Notes: a model not told the origin generated them from the sequence alone. A stretch of DNA of 24,601 nt from an uncultured Clostridia bacterium (GCA_937888485.1 CALAQQ010000179.1:1-24601); one strand, 5' to 3'; shown: positions 8,097-15,992, numbered from the stretch's first letter. Numbers and translations: made by a program.

Positions 8097-8114
8097 ACTA
8101 GGAGATATAGAATT

Positions 8115-8687
8115 ATGGGCAGAAAAATTTTTGTGTCGTATAAATATAAAGACAATGATGTTGAAGAATTAAAAGAAGCAACTAGTCCAACTTGGGCATG
8201 TGATTATGTTACATATATTCAAAATCATATTATCAATGACGTAAGTGATAATATCTATAAAGGTGAAAATAGCGATGAAGATCTTTCTGATAAGGATGAT
8301 GATTATATTTGGGATCACCTAAAAAACAAAATATATGATAGCACAGTTACGATAGTTCTTGCTTCTCCAAATATGAAAGAACCTTTTAAGTGGGAACGAA
8401 ATCAGTGGATTCCTTGGGAAATATCATATTCTGTAAAGAAAACAACAAGAGGCGGAAGGACAAGCCAAAGAAACGCTTTGCTTGTAGTTGTGTTACCCGA
8501 CAAAAAAGGCACCTATGACTATTTTCCCAATTTAACATTGTTTAGGATACTTCAAAAGAATATAGATAACGGCCTTGCTTATGTTGCAAAGTGGAATTAT
8601 TTTAAAAATTATCCTAATATATGCATTAACAGGGCTGTTGAAAATTTAAAAAATATTGATGAAGAAGATATCGTAAAATCAATTTAA
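8115..8687 (+). CDS. ThsB-like TIR-domain protein (DUF1863/MTH538 family), 190 aa
   Basis: TIR domains of this family make or break NAD+-derived nucleotides; ThsB of Thoeris makes a cyclic-ADPR-type signal. Visible features are strand A KIFVSYKYKDNDV (4-16), a core strand VTIVLASPN (78-86), then WIPWEISYSV (98-107) with E102 in the position of the catalytic Glu (compare the WVRYEI pattern in ThsB), and ALLVVVLPD (121-129). An insertion of acidic residues (GENSDEDLSDKDDD, 50-63) sits between the first strand and the core. It has AGGAGA upstream, follows the membrane protein by 18 nt, and is the last gene before a hairpin terminator. TIR family is firm; NADase/cyclase activity is inferred from the retained Glu. 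Confidence 0.82.
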   Translation: MGRKIFVSYKYKDNDVEELKEATSPTWACDYVTYIQNHIINDVSDNIYKGENSDEDLSDKDDDYIWDHLKNKIYDSTVTIVLASPNMKEPFKWERNQWIPWEISYSVKKTTRGGRTSQRNALLVVVLPDKKGTYDYFPNLTLFRILQKNIDNGLAYVAKWNYFKNYPNICINRAVENLKNIDEEDIVKSI

Positions 8688-8702
8688 ATAAGCATTCAAA
8701 TC

Positions 8703-8746
8703 AAAACGACAATGGCACATAATTTCGTAATTGCTGTTGTCGTTTT
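8703..8746 (+). terminator. Rho-independent terminator after the TIR gene
   Basis: AAAACGACAA (8703-8712) pairs perfectly with TTGTCGTTTT (8737-8746) around a 24-nt internal segment that can form a smaller stem (AATT/AATT). The T-run is the end of the right arm. It lies 16 nt after the TIR stop; the A/T-symmetric arms would work in either direction. Confidence 0.7.
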
Positions 8747-8779
8747 ATGTTGTGATTCTGCACAATTATACAAGTAGAC

Positions 8780-8793
8780 ATTTGTCGAAAACA
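8780..8793 (+). promoter_or_regulatory. Second Spo0A-box-like site, upstream of the LytTR gene
   Basis: ATTTGTCGAAAACA contains the 0A core TGTCGAA (8783-8789) with T/A flanks, about 105 nt before the LytTR start, in the non-coding gap after the TIR terminator. Its spacing to the gene is nearly the same as for the site at 7537, which suggests common control. No convincing sigma-A promoter was identified in this gap. Confidence 0.45.
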
Positions 8794-8895
8794 GAGAAAG
8801 TCTGAAAAAGCAAAAATTTTTCCGTAACATTTTTCAATTTTCGTCATTTATATATAGAAGTTCATTTCTGTATTATGAATGATGAAGGTATTTTT

Positions 8896-9408
8896 ATGGA
8901 TTTGTTAGTATGCAATGCGCCAGAAAAGGAAGCAACCAAAGCTAAGCTGATTGAATTTATGGAGCAAAATGATATTGCATATAATCTGCTCGAGTGTTGC
9001 GGCTGCGACAGATTTTGCATTGGTTTAAGTGGTGAAGAAAACACTTGTAAAAGGTATTGTTGCAACTCTGGGATTATTGTGCAAACAAGCAATAAAGATG
9101 TTTGCAGGATTTATCCGCATGAGATTCTTTACATAGCAATTGAAGACAGAAAATCTGTACTGTATCTGACTGACAGAAAAATTGAAACCAACTACCGACT
9201 TGATCAGTGGAAAGGTATTCTCGACTTTAAAATATTTGCTCAACCGCATCACAGCTTTATTGTTAATCTCAATTATGTTGATGAGGTTACAAAAGAGTGG
9301 GTAAAGGTAAAATACAGAGATGTAGAATATCCGGTTTACACATCTTCACGTAAAATCGGTGCATTTAAAAAAGCTTTTTTAAATTTGCAAACTAGTGTTT
9401 TAGGGTAA
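8896..9408 (+). CDS. LytTR-domain DNA-binding regulator with a cysteine-rich N-terminus, 170 aa
   Basis: The C-terminal ~95 residues form a LytTR domain: IYPHEILYIAIEDRKSVLYL (72-91), then the hallmark HHSFIVNLNYVDEV (118-131), ending YPVYTSSRKIGAFKKAFLN. LytTR proteins bind direct repeats upstream of target operons. The N-terminal ~65 residues lack a receiver domain and instead hold seven cysteines between residues 34 and 56 (C34, C35, C37, C41, C51, C55, C56). That could bind metal or sense redox state. The start at 8896 has GAAGG 7 nt upstream; the in-frame ATG at 8875 has a poor site. It stands alone between a terminator and the TIR/ATP-grasp gene, which it might regulate (inference). Confidence 0.78.
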   Translation: MDLLVCNAPEKEATKAKLIEFMEQNDIAYNLLECCGCDRFCIGLSGEENTCKRYCCNSGIIVQTSNKDVCRIYPHEILYIAIEDRKSVLYLTDRKIETNYRLDQWKGILDFKIFAQPHHSFIVNLNYVDEVTKEWVKVKYRDVEYPVYTSSRKIGAFKKAFLNLQTSVLG

Positions 9409-9560
9409 TTAACAATGTTTATAACTTTTCTATAAATCTTGTTTTATATGTTTTAATTGTTTTTGTCAATTTATGTCTGATTTCTATTTTTATATTGAAA
9501 ACATAAAATTTCACAAAAATTGCTTTTTATTTTTTATGATTAAAACGGAGAGTGAATATT

Positions 9561-12500
9561 ATGCAAAAAACAAAGAGTGCATTTATTAGTTATAGTAGTG
9601 TTGATGGTTTTGATCCGCCATTTGATTTAAAAAATTATCTGCAAGCTAAAAACATTGATGTGTTTTGTGATATTGATTGTAAAAAAAACAATAGCAGTTC
9701 TATAATTGATGTTATAAAACAGCAAGTTGTTTACAAAGAAAATCTGATTCTATTGTTTACGATAGCTTCTGCTAAACGTCTAATTAAATACGGAAAAAGC
9801 TCGCCAGACAGTCATAATATAGAGAATTTAAATTACACATATGAAGAATTGAAAACTGCTTTAGAGCACAACAAAAATATTATTCCGGTATGTGTAGAAC
9901 CAACAGAAAACGATTTTGAAATCAAAAAACTTATGCGAATATTGTTCCGAGAATGTTTTTCTTGCAATGATAGCTATAGTTACATCTATATTGAGCCTAA
10001 TCAAAATAAAGATAGCTTTTTTCATAATATTTATAACAGAATTACTTTTGCAAACAACATTCAACATCCGGATTTATCCAATGTTTATTGGGTAGGAACA
10101 CGTGAATCTGATATGCCTCTTGTTAAGAGCGGTAAAGGTTTTAAAGGGTGTATATCTCTTTTTGGAGAAAAAAACGATAAGAAAAACATTGTTATGTGCG
10201 AAAGTGGTAGCGGTATAAGAGTAGACCATAACGATTCAACAGATACACAACAAGATGAGTTCATTATTCAGAGCATAACTCAAGTTTTGAAAAATGATCC
10301 TAATGCAAAATTTATGTTTTATAACCCATCAGCGATTTATAGACTAAATTTAACAAAAATATTTGGTTATGAACATTTTTTATGTTTAAACAATGAAAAT
10401 ATTCTTGCAAAAGTAAATAACAAACGAAACTTTAGAGAATTGGTTAAAGATGTTGTTCCTTTGATTCCTATTCTTGAAAGAAGTCGTAGTGATTGTGATT
10501 ATTATGATTTGTTAGAAGCAAAAAATCGAGGAGAATTTAATGATAATAACAATTATTCATGCAAAGTAAAACCAATAGAATATGATGAGGATTTAAAATT
10601 TATAATTCAAGCTCCCGTTGCTTCTGGTGGAGACGGAACATTTATACTTACTCAAGAAAATGCTCAGTCTATTTTTTCTGCATTAGATAAAAAGGCGGGA
10701 TATCTTGTGTCAGTTTATCACACAAGAAGCATACCCGTAAACATACACGCAATAATTTACAATGATAATATTTTATTCAGCCCTGGTTCTGTTCAACTTA
10801 TGAGAGAAGTGGCAACAGAAAACAAACTTCTTTATAAGGGTGCAGATTTTATTGCCTATCATCAAATAAGTGTTGACTTGCGAAATCAGTTTGAAAATCA
10901 AGCACGATCGGTTGCTCAAAGGTTAAAAGAAATTGGATATCGTGGAGTATGTGGTATAGATGCAATCATACACGATGGAAGAGTCAATATTATGGAAGTT
11001 AATGGTCGTTTTCAGGCTTCAACAGAATTGATTAACCGTGCTTTACTTCAAAACGGTGCAAAATCTATTCAAGAAATGAACTTAGAAGCATTTGATAACA
11101 CCTATCATTCTGATTTTGAAGAAATAACTCCCAACCATAATATAGCTTTTAGTAATTATACATATAGTTACGAAGGTAAATCTATGCATGATTCGCATAT
11201 TTATACGACAGCTTCTAAAAGCAACCAAGTTGTTAAAATACAATCTGATGGTTTTGTGCCAGATCATAGCACAAGGTACATCGCCCAAGCATATTTATAT
11301 AGATTAGTGTTTCGAAGTAATATTGCCAGTATCAATGAAGATGGTGCAGTTCTAATAAATGAAAATATTTGCACACCTAGTAAATGGTTAATTAGACAAA
11401 TAAAGTCTAAAGATAAGTTAACGATAAAATTAGCTCTTATGATGCTAGGCATAAGAATAGAAAATGATATTTGTAAGGAATTAAGAGAAGCAACAAACAA
11501 TGCAGTAGATTTGCAATTCGGTGATGGTGAAGATATTATGGTCATCAATTCTCCTACAAATATTAAGTATGTTGAATTTTCCCCATTTAGTCTGCACTCG
11601 TCTTATTACTATAATGGTAAATTTTGTGTTTATTATTATGGACAACCATTACTTGATAATATTGGAGTCTTTCCAATCGATAATAATCAGAATCTTAAAT
11701 TAAAAGATGGCAAACATACTTTTTCTGAAATTGCATATCTATCGACAGATAGACTTAGAGTCCATCTTACCAATGCGTGTTGTTATAAGTTGGAAAACTC
11801 TTTAGACAAAGTTTGGGGAAATGGTTGCAAATTTTGTAATATTGATGTTAACAACAACCCTAACCTCATTACACCTCAAGATATAAAAGAGGTAGTCGAT
11901 AAATATATAAAAGATCGTTCGTCGCTGATACAATCTGGTAATATATATAACAGACCTATTCTTAGACATTTTTTGTTAGGAGGACAGTCTCGTATAGATA
12001 GTAATGAGGTTCTGATTGAAACTGCTAAAATTCTACAGCGTTATAGAATGCCTATATATGCAATGACCTTACCGTTAGATGAAGAGACAATAAAAAAACT
12101 TATTGAACATGAAGTTTTAGAATTTGCATTTAATATCGAAATTTTTAATCCAGGTTGTCGCATTAAGTACATGCCAGGGAAAGGTCGTATACCTATTGAA
12201 AAGTATTTTAAGGCATTAATAACAGCTCGAAAAATACTTAATGGTATAAATAGGCCTACAAATCGAAAAGTTGTTAGAAGTATGATAGTTGTTGGACTTG
12301 AGCCATATAAAGATTTGCTTGATGGAATCAAGGTGTTGATAGATAATCAGATTGAACCTATGCTTTCAATTTTTCGACCATTACCGAATACACCATTAGA
12401 AGATTTAAATGCTCCTACCATACGCAGTATGTACGAATTGTTCTTTACGGTAAGTCGTATGTTGTTTAATGCAAATGATTCTAAAGGCAGAAATTTCAGA

Positions 12501-12626
12501 AAGTTAGGGCCAGAATGTTCTTGTTGTCAAAACAACACTGTTAGTCTTCCTTGGCATTTTCAAACGGAAATTGAAACATGCAGATTGTGGTCGATTGATA
12601 ATAACAAAGAAAAATTTAAGGAGTAG
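9561..12626 (+). CDS. TIR / ATP-grasp / radical-SAM fusion protein, 1021 aa
   Basis: Three enzymatic modules in one chain. TIR (~1-155): SAFISYSSVDGFD, FCDID, LILLFTIASA, then NYTYEELKTALEHNKNIIPV, with E95/E96 at the catalytic-Glu position. ATP-grasp (~175-510): N-terminal lobe ending KVNNKRNFRELVKDVVPLIP, glycine loop VASGGDGTF (353-361), YLVSVYHTRSIPVNIHA, and metal-binding MEVNGRFQAS (E479, N481). Radical-SAM-like barrel (~725-1000): LTNACCYKL then GNGCKFCNID (C740, C741, C756, C759), GG motif FLLGGQSR (807-808), IEIFNPGCRIKYMPGKG, IFRPLPNTPLE. The cysteine spacing is C-x14-C-x2-C (or C-x15-C), not CxxxCxxC; it recalls the MSMEG_0568-type radical SAM family. A C-terminal GPECSCC (C986, C988, C989) could bind another cluster. 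GGAGAG lies 8 nt before ATG 9561; the GTG at 9552 is less likely. First gene of a two-gene operon. Substrate unknown; a defence role is inferred. Confidence 0.85.
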   Translation: MQKTKSAFISYSSVDGFDPPFDLKNYLQAKNIDVFCDIDCKKNNSSSIIDVIKQQVVYKENLILLFTIASAKRLIKYGKSSPDSHNIENLNYTYEELKTALEHNKNIIPVCVEPTENDFEIKKLMRILFRECFSCNDSYSYIYIEPNQNKDSFFHNIYNRITFANNIQHPDLSNVYWVGTRESDMPLVKSGKGFKGCISLFGEKNDKKNIVMCESGSGIRVDHNDSTDTQQDEFIIQSITQVLKNDPNAKFMFYNPSAIYRLNLTKIFGYEHFLCLNNENILAKVNNKRNFRELVKDVVPLIPILERSRSDCDYYDLLEAKNRGEFNDNNNYSCKVKPIEYDEDLKFIIQAPVASGGDGTFILTQENAQSIFSALDKKAGYLVSVYHTRSIPVNIHAIIYNDNILFSPGSVQLMREVATENKLLYKGADFIAYHQISVDLRNQFENQARSVAQRLKEIGYRGVCGIDAIIHDGRVNIMEVNGRFQASTELINRALLQNGAKSIQEMNLEAFDNTYHSDFEEITPNHNIAFSNYTYSYEGKSMHDSHIYTTASKSNQVVKIQSDGFVPDHSTRYIAQAYLYRLVFRSNIASINEDGAVLINENICTPSKWLIRQIKSKDKLTIKLALMMLGIRIENDICKELREATNNAVDLQFGDGEDIMVINSPTNIKYVEFSPFSLHSSYYYNGKFCVYYYGQPLLDNIGVFPIDNNQNLKLKDGKHTFSEIAYLSTDRLRVHLTNACCYKLENSLDKVWGNGCKFCNIDVNNNPNLITPQDIKEVVDKYIKDRSSLIQSGNIYNRPILRHFLLGGQSRIDSNEVLIETAKILQRYRMPIYAMTLPLDEETIKKLIEHEVLEFAFNIEIFNPGCRIKYMPGKGRIPIEKYFKALITARKILNGINRPTNRKVVRSMIVVGLEPYKDLLDGIKVLIDNQIEPMLSIFRPLPNTPLEDLNAPTIRSMYELFFTVSRMLFNANDSKGRNFRKLGPECSCCQNNTVSLPWHFQTEIETCRLWSIDNNKEKFKE

Positions 12627-12631
12627 TAGAT

Positions 12632-15325
12632 ATGATTGATATTATTGATAAATCTGAAAAATCAAAAGAAAGCTCTATTTTGGAAAAACTTGAAACAATA
12701 TCTGAAAGTATATTGCGAGTAGACATGCGAATACATAACCAATATACAAATAAAGATTTAAGTGATGTGCAAAAGGATATAAAAGCATATGAAACACAAG
12801 CATTATTAGCTTATAATAAATATGTTGATTCAAGACATTCAGAACAAAATACGAATGAATATGAAAAAATAAGCATACAATGTGAAAAAATTAGAAAAGA
12901 GTTGGAAGAGAGAGATAACAAGAACAAAAACAAAATAAATTCTTGTTTTGATGAACTTTTAAAGCTATATAACAAATTAAATTATAGCTTTCAAACAGCA
13001 AATCTTGAATTGAAAGATATAAGATTCCCATCTTCTAACATGAATATGATACTGCTATGTAAAAATGTTCGCACAATGGAAGATTTGATAAATAAAATAT
13101 GTAGTAACAATATTGATAAATCAATTATTGGTGGAGAGAAGCATTTTGACAGTATGCGGCATGGATTTGCTTGGCTTTTCTGTCATAATGATGTTAACAG
13201 AAGTTCATCTTATCAGCGCATCGATATCCGAGACCGTAATAGATATTTAGACTACATAAAATATCAAATTATGGTAGCTAGTAAATATGTTGAGTTTTCT
13301 CCTAAAACGAGTGACGAAATAGATTATTTTTATGAAAAAATTCAGCAAGCATTTGATAATAAACCTTTCAGTATAAAAGTTAAAAGCATTACGAGATTTA
13401 AAGAAGAAGTAATACAATTAATTGATATATTTTTTCACGTATATGAAACTCTCACAAAATATCGCGATGCCCTATTTCAAGAAGAAGAGATAAGAAAAAA
13501 TGTCAATATTGATGCTGAGGCTCCTGTGATTCCATCTGATGTTGTTAGGCTTTCAGCTGTAGCTGTGCGTGTGCTTCTAGACAGATTTGTATCTTTTGTA
13601 AAAATAAATGATTTGAATTTTGGAAATAGTACATTTAATCGCTCTTGGTTTAATTACTCAGAGCTATCAAATAGTAATTATGCAGGTTCAAATTTTAAAA
13701 ATGCTAGAATAGAAAACGCAAAAGTAAAAAACTGTGACATTTCAACTTCAAATCTCTCTTTAGCTGATGGTAGTGGTACAGATTTTAGCAATTCAAATTT
13801 TGATTATTCTAATTTGACTGGAATAAATTTAGATAATGCTACTATTAATAATTGTCAATTTAATCGGGCTCTCTTTAGAGACACTAATTTAGATACATAT
13901 AAAAACGCAATTAAAGAACACTATTTGTCAGAACTAAGAGAGATTGTTGAAAACGATGATAGCACAAAAGAGGAAAAAACATATGCTATAAGAATTTTAA
14001 CGTTGTTTGATTGTTGGGGTGCTTCAAGTTTTAATAGCGATAGCATAAAAAAAATAAAAAACATTTATCAATCAATTAAATTACCCGAAATTAATGTAAG
14101 TGACGATATGCCTTCTGTAAGCATTCTTAGTTGTCAAATAAACGAAAATGATATAATACAGAACACGAAAGACTTTATAAAGCGTCGACTTGGAAGTCAT
14201 ATCTCTTCTGAATTGTTATCTTATGTAAGAGAGTGCTTAACTAACGAAAGTCGCGAAGAACAATTAGACAGAGAAGAAAGATACGGAAAAATACTTTTAG
14301 ATATTGCCAACCTCACTAGTGTCTCTGCTAAGGGAAGTCAAATGAAAGAAACGGACTTTTGTCATATTGATATGCAGAAAGCTTCTTTTGAAAACTCAGA
14401 TTTAAGTGCTTCTACATTATATTATACCTGTGCAGAGTTTGTTTCTTTTATATACAGCAATTTAAATGATATTCGTTGCTTTGAATCTGATTTTTTTGCT
14501 TCAAATTTTTCTAACTCTGTTATGAATAATTCGCAATTTGCTAATTGTAACCTAAATGGGACTAATTGGAACAAATCAATCTTGATAGGTTCTACTTTTA
14601 TAGATGTATCGGATTGTATGGATGCGATAATTAACAATAATTCAAATTTATCTATGTCCCTTCAACTTAAATCTTGTTTTGATTCGTCTCCAGATGAAAC
14701 ATTAATCAAAGATACCGTAAAAACTATAGAGCAAACATCTTATGAAACAAATAAATTCTGGCAGAAAAATTGTGCTATAAATGATTCAACTTTTAAGAAT
14801 GTATTGGCTGATAATACCGATTTTATAAACATTATAGCATCTAGAAGTTCATTCAATGATGCTTCGCTTAAAAATTCTTTTATCGCAAACTGCAGAATGC
14901 ACTTAACTGATTTTATACATTCCGATCTTAGATATGCATATTTAGTGTGTAGTAGTATGAGTCAATCTAACTTTAGCTATGCAAATATGACTATGTCAAA
15001 AATTCATTATGTTGATTTCTGTAATGCGAATTTATCGAACGCTTTACTAAATATAAGTGAATTAAACCATGTTCTTTTTGTTTCTTCAAATTTAGAGGGA
15101 ATTAATTTATCCGGGTCAACAATTAAAAATTGTGCTTTTAAGGATTGTAGATTTGAAAATGTAATACTTGCGGGTGCGGTTTTTGAAAATTGCTTGTTTG
15201 AAAATGTAAAGTTTGTGAACAACATTGGAAGATCTTCCTGTAAGTTTATAAACTGCTATCCATATCTCTGCAAGGATAAAGACGGTAAAGAGTTAACTTC
15301 CTTGGATAATTTGAAAACAAATTGA
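12632..15325 (+). CDS. Coiled-coil plus pentapeptide-repeat protein, 897 aa
   Basis: The N-terminus (~1-125) is charged and helical, with Glu/Lys/Asn-rich coiled-coil character (KIRKELEERDNKNKNK). Residues ~130-320 form an unassigned mostly helical region (including GEKHFDSMRHGFAWLFCH). Three pentapeptide-repeat blocks follow, of A(D/N)LXX/SNFXX style: ~329-422, ~573-672 and ~711-875, the last rich in SNF/ANL/CxF units. They are split by helical linkers (~423-560, ~675-710). Such repeats fold into a right-handed square beta-helix used as scaffold or DNA mimic. No signal peptide or membrane helix is seen. AAGGAG lies 8 nt before the ATG, 5 nt after the fusion-enzyme stop, so the two are co-expressed. 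Partner, substrate or scaffold of the TIR/ATP-grasp/radical-SAM enzyme is the likeliest role (inference). Confidence 0.82.
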   Translation: MIDIIDKSEKSKESSILEKLETISESILRVDMRIHNQYTNKDLSDVQKDIKAYETQALLAYNKYVDSRHSEQNTNEYEKISIQCEKIRKELEERDNKNKNKINSCFDELLKLYNKLNYSFQTANLELKDIRFPSSNMNMILLCKNVRTMEDLINKICSNNIDKSIIGGEKHFDSMRHGFAWLFCHNDVNRSSSYQRIDIRDRNRYLDYIKYQIMVASKYVEFSPKTSDEIDYFYEKIQQAFDNKPFSIKVKSITRFKEEVIQLIDIFFHVYETLTKYRDALFQEEEIRKNVNIDAEAPVIPSDVVRLSAVAVRVLLDRFVSFVKINDLNFGNSTFNRSWFNYSELSNSNYAGSNFKNARIENAKVKNCDISTSNLSLADGSGTDFSNSNFDYSNLTGINLDNATINNCQFNRALFRDTNLDTYKNAIKEHYLSELREIVENDDSTKEEKTYAIRILTLFDCWGASSFNSDSIKKIKNIYQSIKLPEINVSDDMPSVSILSCQINENDIIQNTKDFIKRRLGSHISSELLSYVRECLTNESREEQLDREERYGKILLDIANLTSVSAKGSQMKETDFCHIDMQKASFENSDLSASTLYYTCAEFVSFIYSNLNDIRCFESDFFASNFSNSVMNNSQFANCNLNGTNWNKSILIGSTFIDVSDCMDAIINNNSNLSMSLQLKSCFDSSPDETLIKDTVKTIEQTSYETNKFWQKNCAINDSTFKNVLADNTDFINIIASRSSFNDASLKNSFIANCRMHLTDFIHSDLRYAYLVCSSMSQSNFSYANMTMSKIHYVDFCNANLSNALLNISELNHVLFVSSNLEGINLSGSTIKNCAFKDCRFENVILAGAVFENCLFENVKFVNNIGRSSCKFINCYPYLCKDKDGKELTSLDNLKTN

Positions 15326-15389
15326 TCTATGATTTGTTTTGTTTCAAAATCCTACAGAAAAGATATTTAGTTTCAATTTTTAAAGTAAA

Positions 15390-15425
15390 GAACAAAACAT
15401 CAGTGCTGTTTTGTTCTTGCGTTTT
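15390..15425 (+). terminator. Possible terminator after the pentapeptide-repeat gene
   Basis: GAACAAAAC (15390-15398) pairs with GTTTTGTTC (15408-15416) around a 9-nt loop, followed by TTGCGTTTTT. It is AU-rich and weaker than the next hairpin, 65 nt after the gene end. Confidence 0.5.
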
Positions 15426-15499
15426 TGAAAAAAATTATTTTTGTAATTCAGTGTTTATTTACATTTATATTTTAATTTTTAAAATCCATAATGAAATTT

Positions 15500-15527
15500 G
15501 CTCTCCCTTTTTTAGGGAGAGCTTTTT
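15500..15527 (+). terminator. Strong rho-independent terminator closing the defence-like operon
   Basis: GCTCTCCCT (15500-15508) pairs perfectly with AGGGAGAGC (15514-15522) across a T5 loop and is followed immediately by TTTTT. It is the best end-point for transcription coming from the fusion-enzyme operon. Confidence 0.88.
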
Positions 15528-15696
15528 AAATTGTTTGTGCCAATTCAAAATAAGAGGTTGCAAAATGTGATTCTAATTCCAAACAAGTTAATTGTATTTT
15601 GATTATAAAATTAATTCTGTCATTAGAATATATGAGAATAAAAATCTTGATTACACTTTTGATATCATTTAAACTTCAAAAAATTTTCCAGAGCCC
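15528..15696. other. AT-rich gap without a recognisable gene
   Basis: Between the operon terminator and the element promoter I see only AT-rich sequence. There is no ORF of credible composition and no tRNA-like fold. It may contain the junction between the AT-rich cargo and the recombinase module, but I could not find matching direct repeats to define an attachment site. Confidence 0.4.
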
Positions 15697-15726
15697 TTGA
15701 CAAACAAATGTTCCATGTGGTATAGT
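15697..15726 (+). promoter_or_regulatory. Sigma-A-type promoter of the mobile-element leader
   Basis: TTGACA (15697-15702, perfect -35) and TATAGT (15721-15726) are separated by 18 nt. No ORF starts within 400 nt downstream. What follows is the structured segment ending in a T-run at 15990, so the promoter most likely makes a non-coding RNA or a long 5' leader. Confidence 0.72.
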
Positions 15727-15732
15727 TGGTTA

Positions 15733-15992
15733 AATTATTTTTGACAATTGAATAACGATGTGATTGATTGCGGATATGAATCCGCCTAAAGCCTGCGATA
15801 TGCTAAGAGAAAATTATCGCACTCCTCACCTTTGTTGATACTGTACGTGGCTAATGCTTCCGGTGATGCGGGATTAGAAAACAGTATGCCTTTGAGATTT
15901 TTAAATTTCAAAGCCGTTACATAAGACATCATTTGTAAAAGCGAGAGCAACGCTCCCGCCGATTGATGCTGTCTGTGTGACGGCTTTTTTGT
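15733..15992 (+). ncRNA. Candidate structured ncRNA or attenuator leader in the mobile element
   Basis: Between the TTGACA/TATAGT promoter and a terminal T-run there is no credible ORF but a series of precise inverted repeats: GCGGAT 15770-15775 with ATCCGC 15780-15785; TGCGATA 15794-15800 with TATCGCA 15815-15821; ATACTGT 15838-15844 with ACAGTAT 15881-15887, enclosing nested CTAAT/ATTAG (15851-15855, 15873-15877) and CCG/CGG; CTTTGA 15890-15895 with TCAAAG 15908-15913; and AAGCCGT 15911-15917 with ACGGCTT 15980-15986, enclosing GCGaGAGC/GCTCcCGC, then T's. The last stem shares 15911-15913 with the previous hairpin, as in a switchable terminator. I do not recognise the RNA family. The 5' end is set by the promoter and is approximate. 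Confidence 0.6.

Noticed and set aside
7647..8687. Canonical Thoeris (ThsA plus ThsB)
   Set aside because: The partner is a small membrane protein with no Sir2, SLOG or macro domain, so it cannot be called standard Thoeris.
9409..9560. Possible LytTR direct repeats upstream of the fusion-enzyme gene (TATGTTTTAATT and TATGTCTGATTT)
   Set aside because: The match is partial and the 25-nt spacing is not the usual one; in such AT-rich DNA it may be chance.
15322..15570. 82-residue plus-strand reading after the pentapeptide gene
   Set aside because: It has low-complexity Phe/Ile/Cys content, no ribosome site, and runs through two terminator hairpins.
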